NCBI GenBank assembly: GCA_903813345.2
Contig: CAIIXF020000010.1
Coordinates: forward strand, 3,277,169-3,341,168
Length of the DNA: 64,000 nucleotides
From: Owenia fusiformis
Lineage: Eukaryota; Annelida; Polychaeta; Sabellida; Oweniidae
Reading direction: 5' to 3'
Positions 30,221-43,308 of the stretch are shown here, piece by piece (within the stretch, counting starts at the first letter, position 1; every line of letters starts with the position of its first letter). Below the pieces are notes generated by a model. That model was given only the letters and a program-made list of their open reading frames with translations. It did no database searches and was not told the origin of the DNA. The position numbers and the translations under genes were made by a program.

Positions 30221-30536
30221 ATGAATTGTTAAAAACACGATGTTTTATGGTTAATTTATAATAACAAGGGTTTTCTGAAGTGATTTAACTGGGTTGGACA
30301 AAAAGTTAGTTTGGGGAAAAAAGTATATCGACTAATTAGGGAGGGGTGCATTGACTTAACATGGCGTTGACTATTGACTTAGCGTCGGGATACCACCATG
30401 TACCTGGAATGTTACTATGGTGATAGACACAAAAAATTTCCCCAACGTTAATTTTTTGGCGACCCAGTTAAATCACTCCAATAAACCCTAATGATAGTAT
30501 TTGCACAGAAAAACATCGTGTTTTTAAATATTCATA
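30221..30536. mobile_element. Fold-back MITE
   Basis: ATGAATTGTTAAAAACACGA at the left is mirrored by TCGTGTTTTTAAATATTCAT at the right. Inner words GTGATTTAACTGGGT and TTGGGGAAA also recur inverted, giving arms of about 75 to 90 bases. Confidence 0.75.
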
Positions 30537-30664
30537 CGTTAAGAAAATGACAAATGACTTCCATACAAATGCTTCGCTAGGTATGAATAATACATGGTAG
30601 TAAACAAAGTGATTTCGACTGCAATCGGGTAAAATGTTGGTCTTTTTTCACGCATTTCTACATA

Positions 30665-31578
30665 CAGGGTGTTCAAAAAAATGCAACCCAAAGAAATCGC
30701 TATATCTTGAAAAATACTGGTTCAATTTTGTTCATATTTTCAGGAAATAAAGAAGAGACTGTGTATGTATAGCTACTGTAAATGGTTAGTTGTAAAACAT
30801 CATGCCTTGGACACCTGCTCAAAAGACAGTTGTACTTGCAAAATACGGAAAACGCAGTCAGGGGTGACTGCAACCGGAAAAAAACTTAATAACTTCCTAA
30901 CCATAGTGTTTTGGCTCCTCAAATTTGGCACAAATCATCTTCAATTACTGTATGGTAAATCTGTAGAGGGAAATCAAAATCACTTCAGGGACTTTACAGT
31001 CATGGTCGAAATGCTTTCAAATAGCAGTCTAACGCCCTGGTTCAGGGAGACTTAAGAAGGCATTTTGACTATGACTGTAAAGTCCCTAGAGTGATTTTGA
31101 TGAAACTCCACAAATTCATCACACATTGAATGAGGATAATTTGTGCCAAATCTGAAGTGCCAAAACACTATGGTTAGAAAGTTATTTGGTTTTATTGCTG
31201 TGGCAGTCACCTCTGATTGCGTTTTCATATTTTCCGAGTATAACTATCATTTGAGCAGGTGTCCAAGGCATCATGTTCTACAACTTACTGACAACAGGAG
31301 ATATACATACACAGTCTCTTCTTTATTTTCCTGAAAAAATGAACATAATTGAATTAGTATTTTCAAAGATAAAGTGATTTTCCATTCACGTTTTTCATAT
31401 TTTGCTTGTACAACTGTCTTTTGAGCAAGTGTCCAAGACATCATGTTTTACAACTAACTAACAACATGGGCTATATATACACAGTCTCTTCTTTATTTCC
31501 TGAAAATATGAACATAATTGGATAAGTATTTTCCAAGATATAGCAATTTCTTTGGGTTGCGTTTTTTTGAACACCCTG
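30665..31578. mobile_element. mariner-like MITE with long inverted ends
   Basis: Starts CAGGGTGTTCAAAAAAATGC and the minus strand starts CAGGGTGTTCAAAAAAACGC. TA lies outside both ends. About 100 bases pair with few mismatches, and further inverted words (GACACCTGCTCAAA against TTTGAGCAGGTGTCC) extend the fold inward. CAGGGTG ends with TA duplication are typical of the Tc1/mariner superfamily. No transposase remains. Confidence 0.8.
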
Positions 31579-31645
31579 TATGATCTCCATGAAATGTTAC
31601 GTAAATGTACTTTAGGTACTGTATGTAATACAACAATTGTGTCCG

Positions 31646-31733
31646 TATCATTGAATATGCCTTCGGTCCGTCGTCAATATAACCCTCGCAAGCCCGGGCT
31701 ATATTGACGTCAGACCTCAGGCATATAATCAAT
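31646..31733. repeat. Palindrome with CG-rich loop
   Basis: ATTGAATATGCCT and GTCGTCAATATA pair with TATATTGACGTC and AGGCATATAATCAAT around ACCCTCGCAAGCCCGGGC. It is like the palindromes at about 20807 and 59845. Confidence 0.65.
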
Positions 31734-32991
31734 GTATTCAAGGATATAATAGGGACATAATGGCTAAGTATATTGTAGCAGAATCAGTGCTACAATGGGA
31801 TAGGTGCGAAGAACAATTCATTGGTGACAAGAAGTGATCCGTCATCTGACCTTTATATTTTGCAATAATGTTATCAATTGATCGAATTCGATCGAATTTG
31901 TGACACTTATTTGTTGAAGGTAACTGCACACAAGCTCTTGTAACATTACATTAATATTGATGCATTGTGTCATAACCACCACGATATTTTTGAAACTACA
32001 TAAAAGGAAGGCCTTCTTACATAAAATCATTCTCAGGGCTCAGGGCTGAGAAGAAATGAGATGTCATGGTATATCATGATGACATAATATAGGCATAATT
32101 CAAGCCAGATATTAAAAATAATCTCCATTCTTAATTTTCAACAAAGTGCATGGCACTTTTTGATTGAAAGAATCACCTTCATGATTTCATAATTTCAAGT
32201 TAGCAGTTGAAACCAGTTGAACAGTATTATCAGAAATAGCAAGGCAGGTATTCATGCAGGTCAAAATGTCAGACCTTGTTGTAAAACAGTTACCCTACAA
32301 AATCATTCATTTAAGTGATACTGTACAGAATCTTTTGCAATTTGTGAAAATAATTTAAGCACATGATGATGACTCGATGAATTAATCATGTCTTGTATCC
32401 TAAACTTTACATAGAAGGCAATCATACATGGATTAATTAATCTACAAATTATTGATTCCTGGGATTATATCCTTTATTGAGATATGTCTTCTCATAAAAG
32501 CAAAACTGGATTCCCTTCCTCGGGAGAAGTGATAGTACATTGAAAATAATGATCATGTCTATGTAATGTCTTCGTGACTGCTTAAAACCATTTCAATTTT
32601 GAATCACAAAATGGTTCTCATCATCCGAGTTTAAAATTTTACATCCTGGTTGTATTATATTGGGTAAATATCTGTAGGCCTACTCCCAGGGGCCTACTAT
32701 AATCCTACGTCTAACTGATATTTGGAGTACATTTCCAATGACAAATATATACCAAGAACTCCTCATGACACGCTTCATGAGCATATTCATCGAAGAACAA
32801 ATGATACACTCAGTAAAATGGAATGTCACGATTTAGGCATATATATTTGTGGATGAAAACTCACTTAGCATTCCCCTATAATAACGTATAACTTATGAAG
32901 CGTTTGATTACGTCATAATTTATATCATCGCGGTGTTTATATCATTCCGTATTAGTCGTTTTGATTACATTAATACGGAACAAAACATACC

Positions 32992-34174
32992 ATATTCATG
33001 AAAAATGGTGACCTTGTCCTACTATACGGAGACTGAGTTGAGCAAATTCCCTAATACGTCACTTCCGCAGAAAAAGTAGTTTAAAAAAATGAATGTTGTC
33101 CCAACACAATTGTGATCATGACGAGTCAGTAAGCTAGTATGTAGGTCCAGTTGTCATCTTTTTGCAATGACAACATGCCATTTCTTCTGAAAATGCGTTT
33201 ATTTGGGTTATCTGAAGGAAAATCTCGAGTCAAGTGGCGTATTAATTTTGCCTTGATTTTTGTGAATTTCAATTTCTGTCGGCAGAGAGAGGGGGTAGTG
33301 TCACAATTGACCAATTATTTCAAAAAGTAGATGTTTGGCCCCTATTGAGTTTAGTGTCAAAATGTAGCTTAGACATAGCTTTAGAACCTCAGATAGGCCA
33401 ATGAGGCCACATAAATCCATAACTCAGATAAAAAGTCAGTCGTTTGCCCTTTTGGCCATTTACTTGTATGGTGACGTGAATTAGGGCAGTTTGGCCATTG
33501 TATATAGCACGTGCTCAAAGTAATTGATTCTACTCTCTACAGACACCAAATAACACCTCTGACGATAGAAGAATGAAAAGCCTTGGGGTCCCAACCTCCT
33601 TTATTACATACTCGAAAATATGAAAAATTAGGAAAGTTGCATAACTTTTTGAAACTCTCTATTGTCGAAACCTATTTCACACGCCAGCGACGGATATTTT
33701 AGCCCCACACGCATGCTAATGCGGTTCGTAATATCTGCAGAAGATTAAAACGGTTTAAAAAGTCCGAGTGTTAATACGGAATGGGTCGAATCATGATTCT
33801 ACCAATTCCTTATTAACATATGGACAAGCATCAAGTTTTTTAAATGTTGAAATCGTTCATTTGGAGAATTATCTGACTAAACTGACATTTTCGGGTCGTA
33901 AAGGTCTAAAAAATCCGCCGTTAATAAATGAAATCGTTAGTTTGAGTTTCAAGAAGTTAAGACAACTTTTGTAATTTTTCACATTTTTGACAATGTAAAC
34001 CGGGTCGCTAAGACTTTTTTATTTCTCTATCGTGAGGTGTATTTGGTGTCTATAGAGAGTAGAATCAATTCCCTTGAGCATGTGCTATACAGTTTTGCCG
34101 TCTGAATTCGCTATAAAACATAATCCCCAATCCCGTAGGACAAGGTCACCATTTTTCATAAAATGGTATGTTTA
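32992..34174. mobile_element. Large fold-back element
   Basis: The left end AAACATACC...ATGAAAAATGGTGACCTTGT (32993-33020) is mirrored at 34144-34173. Further in, GATTCTACTCTCTACAGACA (about 33528) is mirrored by TGTCTATAGAGAGTAGAATC (about 34048), with inverted similarity running for about 150 bases. No protein coded. Confidence 0.7.
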
Positions 34175-34454
34175 AATGATTTAATTGAGAGTTGAGAAAT
34201 GTTCAGGATTATTCATTCTAGCAAATAACAATACTGTTGCATATCTCATAATTGACTATTGGGAACAGAAACCCCGAACAAACTATAAACATATAGTAAT
34301 GAGTAAGTTATCGCTCTCTGATTTCTTGCAACGGCCAATCGTGCCACGAGCAAAAACGGACCACTTCCTGAAATGTTTTGCCACAAATGACATACATCTT
34401 TGGTTCAAACGTAGCAGCTAAGCCCGATCGTGAGGGAGGAATGACATGGAGCCG

Positions 34455-34615
34455 CGCATAAAAACTAAGATTGGTCATGGAGACCTACTTATCTATCACT
34501 TACTGATCCTTGACGAGGAAAACAACATTCAACTTCATAAAAGTAGATAGAGAGGTATGCAGTTAGCTATATCTAGCTACGTCAGCAACTCGACTTATTT
34601 TCCACGCATTTTAAG
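34455..34615 (+). promoter_or_regulatory. Gene B core promoter and leader
   Basis: CATAAAAA at about 34457 follows GCCGCG, as TATAAA follows GCCGCG before gene C at 49522. AGTTAGCTATAT near 34561 matches AGTTAGCTGTAT near 49606. Upstream, GCAACGGCCAATCG at about 34330 is a possible CCAAT box. Confidence 0.5.
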
Positions 34616-37600
34616 ATGAAGACGCCACTTTGGCTTATGGTGCTCATCTTTTTACCATTTAGAATCCAAACACAAGTAACAACAGATCATGGAAGAACGT
34701 GCGAGAAGTTAAATTGCTTTAATTGCCCAAAGGATAATATGTGCTTGAATCAAAAGATTGAAGACGTTTGGCAAAAGTGCAAAGCCATAACAGACGGCCT
34801 GACTGAAAACATAAACAAACAAGGAAACACAATTGCCCAATTGACCACGACAATAACCAGACAAGAAGAGAAAAATCTGAATCTTACAATTCAAACTCAA
34901 AACTTGGAGGCGTCCATCGTTGAACTTTACCAATATCGTCAACAGAATCGTAAGTTATGTTGATATCTTGCTTTTAACAGCCACATATGCTTCGCCTTGT
35001 TATTTATAAAAAATGTTATTTATTTCACTAGTGGTTGTACGGGAATGGAGGGTCGTCTCATGTTGCTACAAAACTTGCTTCGTTCGTAAAATAGTCTTCT
35101 AAACGTACGAGGGAAGCATTTGCTTTGTTTTTGGAGGGTTTGTTGGAATGGTAATATAACCTCTGGTGCCAATGGAGATGGCGATATTATTCCAAATGAA
35201 GGTTCTGTACATTTGCGTGAAATTCTGTTATTAAAAGTTGTTATATTTTTTTTCAGGTTCAAACATAGGACCATCTGCATGGTACTTTTATGGAAACTAT
35301 ATAACAAACAGAGAAACATATTTAGAGAGTGCAGCCAGAAGGGCATGGGTAGATTCTGAAATTGATTTACCACGAGGGACATTAACAGGTTTTGTAGTAT
35401 ATCTTCAACCTGAGTTCACCGAAAACACAAAAACGAGACTTCAGATATGGCGCAGGATACCTCCAAGGAATGAAAGATTTTTATTAGTCTGGGAAAAAGA
35501 AGTGAGATTTTTGAAAAGTAAAACTGGATTGGTCGAGGTGAGTATTATTGGCAGGGTCATATACCACCATGGACAGAGGTAACGCGTTCCAGCCTAGTTT
35601 TGAACAGCCACGCGTGCCTTGAACGCGTTATCTATGTCCATCTTGTTTACTGGCACTCAGGCCTCACTTCTGTTTCACCTAATCATTAGGAGGTTTCGTG
35701 ATACAAAGACACCGTGTCTTTGTATCATGATACCTCCCAGTGCTAAAGGTGTACGACATTGGCGTTCGATAACTATTGACATCATAATATAACTTTTGAT
35801 ATAAATTCCATGCACCGATGTGTCACATATTTTCAATGCGATGCCAATATACCAGATATTTTGTAATTTCAGGTTTACCTGTCAATATCAGAACGATTTC
35901 GTACCACTAGTGGAGATAAAATAGGATGGACTTATGAAGGAGATATTGGCCCTATTAGTTTATCCTATGGACAGAACCATTTGACATACTTCTTACCATT
36001 GGATAATGGTCCGAACCCACAAATAGGACGCGAATATAACTTTGAATCTTCTCCCTTGAAGGCTATATTTTCAATAGGAGTACTGATCGATACAAGTAAG
36101 ATATACAGGGTGGTCCAAAATATCATTCACATTTTTGACTGCCTAGCATTTTCTAACAATATGAAGATTTCACGATTTTTTTCATGGACCTGTCCTATAG
36201 ACATAAGTCTTATAGACATGTAAGTTTAAGTTAACGTTTTAAACCATATACATGTACCACCATACGTATACCACCATAATATGAGCAAAGATTAATAGTT
36301 TGTAATGTGCTCAATCCAATCTCCTTGCACATATTGTAATGTCCCTGTCCAACATAAGGAATTCTCCTGATCTCAATTGTTTAAAGGAATATTCCTTGCC
36401 AAACCATCTCTCTCCTCATATGGTAGCTATAACCATATCTATGCTTGCCATGTTTAGCAAAACACGCAAAAATGTTTTGATATGGTAAAATTTGATCACT
36501 TAGAAATGTGATGCTCAATTCCAGTAAGCTGCCATCTTTTAAAATTTCACACAGGAAGTGATGTCATCGACTCTCAACTTTGCATATAGCATTAGGTGAG
36601 GAGCTATTAAGAATTACAAAACCAGCTAAATATTCTTTTTCAACTTTGTATCTTATTTAATCCTTCTGAAAATCTCTTCTTTTATTCTAAGTTGACAAGC
36701 CCTGAAAATATTTTTGCACAGAAAGTAATGATCACTTGTCTAGAAGTGATTTTGTGCTACTTTCCTATACTGTTATGGGCAAGGTTATAGAAGTTGAGAG
36801 TTGATGACATCACTTCCTGCAAGAAATCTTAAAAGATGGCAGCTCACTGGAAATAAGCACTAGATTTTTAAATGATCAATATTGACCATATTAAAACATT
36901 TCCCCATGTTTTGCTAAATATGGAAACTATACGTATATATGATTATAGCTACCATATCAAGAGAGAAAGGGTCTGGCAAGGAATATTCCTTTAAGCTTAT
37001 CAATAGTTTGAGGATTGTTTGCATAGATTCTGCTTTTAAATTATCCCAAAAATGTATAGGGATATGTCTTGTGCAGGGTGTGATCCATACAATGGGAGAT
37101 ACGTTTGTCTCAGGGAAGTAATGATGAAGGTATTCAAGTGAAGCTTTGGAGCAGGGCAGTATTGCTTCATCTTACCAATGGATAGTATCCATGTCAACCC
37201 CTTGCTTCCGTCCTATGGCCAGGATGAATTTTATTTCCATAACTTCACTGTGTCAGTCGATGTTCACAATTAGTAAACGTCCATAAGCAACCTCAAACCA
37301 GTACGGCCCAGTATCACTATTATGGCCTAAATTTTCTACAAGAGTCACACGTGCATTTTCTATTTGTTGAAGGCCATTACACTGTATCAAAATAAAACTT
37401 ACAACACAAAAAACTTGTGTTTGTAGGACAGGAATAGGAATAAATTGTTTAAATCTTCCTATTGTTAGAAAATGCTACGCAATCAAAAATGTATTTTTTG
37501 GACCAACCTGTATAATGGAAAGATGACAATGGGTTTGTGATTTTCATTCGATATATTAGTGTAACGGTTTTGTCATTCCCCTTCACTGATGATATGTTCG

Positions 37601-40600
37601 GAAAGGTCAGATAATTTGATCCGAACGAGACGATTACGACAAAGTCCAACTGGTTTATTCTAAAATATCAATCCATCCATCCATTTATTCATCTCATCTA
37701 CGTTTAACACATCTGCACAATGCCTTGGAAGTGAACATCCCCTTGGCAAAAGCTTATTGTAGGCCTGCGTATTGTCGAAGATTGATCTCTGCGTGAAGTA
37801 AAATCTGGAAATAACCCTTATACAAATTTACTGGCTGTCACAGCGCTCTCACAGCCCGCTGTCACAGCGCTCTCACAGCCTGCTCTCACAGCCCGCTCTC
37901 ACAGCGCTCTCACAGCCCGCTGTCACAGCGCTCTCACAGCCCGCTGTCACAGCGCTGCGACAGCGCTCTCACAGCCAGCTGTCACAGCCCATCGGAATGT
38001 ACCATGCAAATGAGGCTGCGACAGCGCTCTCACAGCATTGTCATATATGGCATTGATTATGCATCCTTCCTACACATAAATTTGAGTTACCTATAGCATC
38101 AAGACAAGAAGATAAGGGATATCAGAAAACATTTAGCTACCAAGACCCTGCATTTCCATCTAACTGATGACAATATATTTGCACCCTAGATCAAGTTTGC
38201 ATTTAATTAGAAACTTACTTTATGGATTCAAGCACTCCTTATTTGGTTTTTGCCTTGAATTCCATTGTTCAGTTTGAAAGATGTGTAATAGCTGTTATTG
38301 TACATGTACATGCAAATTGCCCCAATTGTATCAATTTTATCCTTTATGATGCACTATAATGTCTATATGTGCTAATACATTGATATTTCAGACCTTTAGT
38401 TTTACCATGCAGTATGTGCTAACTTGCATAAAATTCATTTCATTTGATCCTTTTTCTTAGATCACTAGAACATTCCAAAGGTATCTATAAATAATCAGTA
38501 GTACAATACCTTACATATTCTTTGTAAATTAGTAATGATATGATGGCCATTTCAACATAACTCCTTTGTTCTTTCCTCCTACAAAATTCCTGCTCTAACT
38601 GATTTTTAGTTTGAATTTTTTAACCCACAATGCATTGGTACTTCCTGCTGTGAGAGGGCTGTGATAGCGCTGCCACAAACTGTGGCTAAGAGAGCATGTT
38701 GCTGTAATTGATCCAGCCACTTAATTACTGTCACATCCCTCTCGCAGCGATGGATGGAAATAGAATGATGTGACAGCGCTCTCACAGCGTTCTCGCAGCG
38801 TATGGATGTGAGAGGATTGTTGCTGAAATTGATCCAGCCATCATTTTAAGCCTATATGCTGTCACAGCGCTGCGACAGCGCTGTCTTAGCGCTGTCGCAG
38901 CAATTATTTTCCGTAAGGGAATCTTTGCTCAATTTGGTTCATTCTCCACTCACACCGCGGGAATAGCCTGACTATGTTGTCAGAAATGGCGGACATAACC
39001 GTCGCTTCAACTCTTTAATCACTTTGTCCTCATTTCATTGGATTTTATCGTCGCAAATTCTGTGCATGCATTAAGTTCTTGTGATAATGTATCATATGAA
39101 ATCCCATTTTCGATCAAATTGGGTCGTGAATCGCCACAATATAGCGTCTTGATAATGTATCATATGAAATCCAATTTTCGATCAAATTGGGACGTAAATC
39201 GCCACAATATAGCGTCTTCGATATCGTCAATGACAACGGAATCTGAATTTGAGTAATTTAGAAACACAACTCATATGGTAATAACAGTGTCCGTTGTCCC
39301 TTAACTCATTTTGATCGGTTAAATTTAAGACTTTATCTCGATGCCAGTAGAACATTATTAACTGTACAATATGTAATAAGACACTTTGATTGATTGTTGT
39401 TCCAAAGGAATTTAGTCTCAGTGCTCTATTTAACATACAGTTCATGAAAATCTAATTGAAGCGACAGTTATGTCCGCCATTTGTGACGGTATCTGACTTT
39501 ACCGTTGTCAGACTATTCTGGGGTGCCAGTGGGTTTCAAAGTTTCTCATAGGAAATCCTCGTGTTCTTTGTATTGCATGCAGTTCCACAGTAGTACTCGT
39601 CAAAATGCTGATGATAAACGTTTACAAGTAATATAATCCTATTTCAACACAATTTAATCCAATCAAACCATTTTGTAAGTTATTTCCATGTCATGGGATA
39701 GACCAAAAATGCATATTTATCAGATCATATTTGTTTTATTCCTACTCACTGGAAAAACTATGATCAAGGTTAAAGATTGTATTATTTACCATTTTAAACC
39801 CTTTGCCAGTTTAAAGGCTATCTTTCACATACAAATGTTATACCCTACTGCATTTTTGCAACTCATGATGGTCTAACAGAACACCAATTTGACGGTTTTC
39901 AGACATTAAAGGTCCTACTGGAGCAACAGGACCAAGTGGTCCCACTGGAGCTACAGGACGAAGTGGACCCATTGGAGCTACAGGGCAGTTTGGCGGAGTT
40001 GGGCCAACTGGAGCAACGGGACAGAGTGGCCCCACTGGAGCTACAGGACCAGAAGGACCTCGTGGAGCTAGAGGATACTTTGGAGATCGTGGAGCTACAG
40101 GACGAACTGGACCTCGTGGAGCCAGAGGATACTTTGGAGATCGTGGAGCTACAGGACGAACTGGACCCATTGGAGCTGCAGGACCGTCTGGGTCAACAGG
40201 AGCAACAGGACCGAGTGGCCCCACAGGAGCAACAGGACCGATTGGCTCCACAGGGGCTACAGGACCGATTGGCTCCACAGGAGCTACAGGACCAGGAGGG
40301 CCAATTGGAGGTATAGGACCAACTGGACAAGCAGGTAATTAAATCTAAGTGATGTTCCTTTTGTCATATTCTGTCCTTTGATTACTCCTATTCTAGTTTT
40401 GTGTCGTTCACAAAAATAGTGCAAGTTGATCTAACAAGTCCGACACATATTGAATGCAGAAAGGTAGCATTTTCCTGTTTCAAACTAATCCTCTGATAGA
40501 CAAAATGGGACAATTTGGACCAAAGATAACGCATGCGCAGGTTCCCCATGTTATTAATTGCCTCTTGCTTACCGTTTTCATGGACACGTATAATCATTAA

Positions 40601-41170
40601 TGGTCATTAGGATTGAGAAAAATACATTAAACTATTTGCTAACAAAATGTTATCAGAATACATGGATCGCCCCTTTATTACTGATTTTATTGTTAATAAA
40701 GACTATTCTACAAGAACAACTCTTATTTGTTTTACTTGAAAAGTATAAGGTTTTTGCCAGAAAATGGAAAAATGCTAAATGTTACAATATTTCCATATTT
40801 ACTTGTAGAAATAACAGGGAACTGGACCGGCTATTCCATGTGTGACGGGCTGGGGTACAATACAACGATGGAATTACAGACAATGGGGTCTTCTGTCGCA
40901 CAGTGGTTTTCGGTTTCGGGCAATCTGAGCTTCTCAAAATCGCCACATGGGAAAAGGGTTATTCATGAAATAACAGGTGTTTATTACACAGAGACAAAGA
41001 TGTTCATTATGTATGCTGGTCCCAGGTGGATTGAAAAACCGGATGACTGGTCCTCGATGTTTCAATTCCAAAGTTGTTTCTACAGGGAGGAGTCTCAAAC
41101 GATTGAAGTTCAGTTTAGCGCAAATGCTGTTTGTACAACACCACCAGTAACAATGAACAAACGTATATAG
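34616..41170 (+). CDS. Gene B: secreted coiled-coil collagen protein (543 aa)
   Basis: Five exons, 34616-34949, 35257-35537, 35873-36095, 39903-40334 and 40809-41170, join in frame. Residues 1-20 form a signal peptide ([13 protein letters not shown]). Then come [11 protein letters not shown], a short coiled coil ending LYQYRQQN (to 111), the WYFYG module (112-279), one collagen block of 144 codons (280-423) and the GNWTGY domain (424-543) ending NKRI. This is the simplest member and probably the closest to the ancestral layout: one copy of each part. Introns are phase 1 except inside the module (phase 0). The collagen part has two near-repeated [13 protein letters not shown] units (about 40060-40160). 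AATAAA at 41411 is a likely polyadenylation signal. The 3' flank matches that of gene C. Family not recognised; secreted, with an adhesive, matrix or defence role possible. Confidence 0.9.
35257..36095 (+). other. WYFYG module of gene B (two exons)
   Basis: Exons 35257-35537 and 35873-36095. Key words are [46 protein letters not shown], then [17 protein letters not shown] and [10 protein letters not shown]. Confidence 0.9.
35689..35738. repeat. Near-perfect palindrome
   Basis: GTGATACAAAGACAC is followed after one base by GTGTCTTTGTATCATG, with GGAGGT and ACCTCC at the outer ends. It lies in the intron inside the gene B module. Confidence 0.85.
36106..37510. mobile_element. mariner-like MITE carrying a nested element
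   Basis: CAGGGTGGTCCAAAA at the left and, on the minus strand, CAGGTTGGTCCAAAA at the right; TA outside both. The shared word GCATTTTCTAACAATA extends the inverted ends to about 65 bases. The element at 36385-36990 is inserted inside. It lies right after the donor of gene B exon 3. Confidence 0.75.
36385..36990. mobile_element. Nested fold-back element with TTAA flanks
   Basis: AGGAATATTCCTTGCC opens and its complement closes the element, and TTAA sits at 36381-36384 and 36991-36994. Inverted similarity runs for about 230 bases on each side (for example GCTGCCATCTTTTAA and AGGAAGTGATGTCATC). TTAA duplication suggests a piggyBac-type origin. Confidence 0.75.
37835..38905. repeat. CACAGCGCT-rich repeat region
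   Basis: At 37835-38035 TCACAGCGCTC and TCACAGCCCGC alternate many times. A second cluster at 38645-38905 has GACAGCGCTGTC-type words in both orientations. The two clusters may be the ends of one fold-back element of about 1.1 kb with an AT-rich centre. GC content is far above the surroundings. Confidence 0.7.
38961..39518. mobile_element. Inverted-repeat element with internal 65-base duplication
   Basis: GAATAGCCTGAC and AATGGCGGACATAACCGTCG at the left are mirrored by CGACAGTTATGTCCGCCATT and GTCAGACTATTC at the right. Inside, a unit of about 65 bases (GATAATGTATCATATGAAAT...) is repeated in tandem at about 39082-39220. Confidence 0.75.
40809..41170 (+). other. C-terminal GNWTGY domain exon of gene B
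   Basis: [31 protein letters not shown], then [37 protein letters not shown] and stop. Three cysteines are shared with gene C. Confidence 0.9.
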
Positions 41171-43308
41171 TACACGCAATTTAACATAATGATTGGCTGA
41201 CTGGAATGTGTATCAGGGAGCTAAGGACAAATAATTTTAAAAACATGTTGTATCAGTGAACTTACCGTCTGCGAAAAGCAGAAATTGAACAATTAATTAA
41301 TCCGTCTTTGTACAATAAGTTACTATCATATGCCTCGTGCTTATATTAGTGCGACTGGTGTCATTTATTTAACAATAACATGGTTATGATAACAAGGTAT
41401 CTATCCAGGAAATAAAAAAAATTGATACGATCACAAAACTGGTATTCCTCAGTCACGGAGAAATATTTTTGCCAACCTTACAAAAAAGAATATGGGAGTT
41501 AAGTTGGGGGAGGTTTTGGATACGGGTATACCGTATGCTGAGGGAAATATAGATATCTTGTTGATAGCCTGAATGATTCGAGGTAAGCTATCTTATATCG
41601 CAAGGGATCTTAGATATGTACGCACAATTGCCAAAGGGAAAGGACCAAAACTTGTTACAGAACCCATCAAGAAAAAGAGCCATCTAAGTGTACACAGTCA
41701 TAAGGAAAACAAATCCCAACTATCCTCTTTAAGGATTTAGGCCATGGACTCAGTGCATTGTGGACTGAACCATTCCCCTAAAGGTATTGTTTTCAAATCT
41801 TTGCATGACCGTGCAGCGGGAATGCAGAGTTAAGGAAACAATGCTGAGTGAAATGAATAGGCCACAATGCATCAAGTCTTGGGCTTAAATTATTTTCACA
41901 CATCGCAAAATATTTTCTACGAAATCATCTAAAAGATCCGAAATCACTAAAAGATCATAATTTCAATGAAATCTTTTGCAAGGATTAAGTTGGCAAAGCA
42001 TCAATTTCAATCTGTAGATTCAAATTGTCACCTTGACAACCATTCAATGAATTACCTTGGGTGCGGCGATTGGTTATATAATGTACTGCAGTTATACTTG
42101 TATGAAATAATGTGTTCGGATTGGCTGGAATCGGACACACCTTGCCTAGCTATGTGTGAATAAACAATAATCCAATGTAAAACGAAACAATGTCTATCCA
42201 ATTCTTGACTATTCAAGTTCCATTATCGCAATCTAGTACCACAACACCAAGGAACATTTTATTCATACTGAAGCCATTACAGCACATGTTGAAGAATAAA
42301 TATAAATTGATAACCATAACATCAAAAGTACTTGTAAATACTTGTATTCATAGTAAAGTAGTTTTCATTCAGTTTTTATCTCCATAATTTATAAAAGTCC
42401 ATTTTTCAACTTTCAAAACTTTATTCACTTAAATTCTGACACCAAGACTGTATTTCAGGGGAGCAGATTGCAGATCACCTAGGATAAACTAAGTATACTC
42501 TACCTAGCACACAATGACTGAGTCCTGTGGTTTGGGAAAGCTTAGGCACTAGAATGTCTCCCTGCAGTTCCCCTGAATGAGACCATTCACCATTTGTAAC
42601 AGGTTGCATGATTTGATGCATGTTCATCAGAGGTTAAGTCTCCGAAACAGCTCCAAAACATCATCAAAATTGCCATAACTGTGCACTACTTACTGCTAGC
42701 TGGTTACTAGGCAAAATGAATGTTGACATATAATAAATGTAAGCAACAAGACGTATGATGTGACAGTCGTTTATTACGAACAAACAGAGCCAGAGAGGCT
42801 AAAAAAATACAAATGCAAATAATAAGTATTTCGTATTATATCGTAAAATACAATATGGCATTTTGCATAATATGGCATTTACTCAATATGACATTTTACA
42901 CTGTGGCACTTCACATAATATGGCATTTGGCACTTTACAATAATATAATATGAGGCATGTTGAGAATCAGGATTTAAACATTTTGCAACCCGACTAAATA
43001 ACTTACAAAACTGGCTCTTTCTTGGGTATTGTATTCAGGAATGGATAGTGGGTTGCAGAAGTAGGAACCAGCCAGATAACTGTATGAAAATATGAACACA
43101 TTTCTAAGTTGATAATATGTGATAAAATGACAGAAAATACCCAAAATATATGCTGTAATTGATTAATAAATGTGAAATACATAAATGTAAAATAAAGAAT
43201 GGATGGCTTACCATGTTGAACTATTGTGGTTGATTGTGTTGAGATAAAAACCTATGTGTACAGCTTTTGAAGTGTGGTAGAAAGAGGAAGTGGAAATCCC
43301 CTTTCCAG
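41171..43308. other. Gene B 3' flank and intergenic DNA
   Basis: The first about 420 bases are homologous to the gene C 3' flank. A loose minisatellite built on ATATGGCATTT lies at about 42850-42955. No gene seen. Confidence 0.6.

Larger units (their letters stand above)
29738..34454. other. Intergenic region between genes A and B
   Basis: Begins with the gene A 3' UTR (AATAAA at 30006-30011). The rest is mostly fold-back elements at 30221-30536, 30665-31578, 31646-31733 and 32992-34174. No gene seen. Confidence 0.65.
36096..39902 (+). other. Gene B intron 3, transposon-filled
   Basis: Holds a mariner-like MITE (36106-37510) with a second element nested in it, a CACAGCGCT-rich repeat region (37835-38905) and an inverted-repeat element (38961-39518). 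Its ends resemble gene C intron sequence. No coding exon supported. Confidence 0.7.

Noticed and set aside
37835-38035. CRISPR array
   Set aside because: Short alternating words without unique spacers, in an animal intron.
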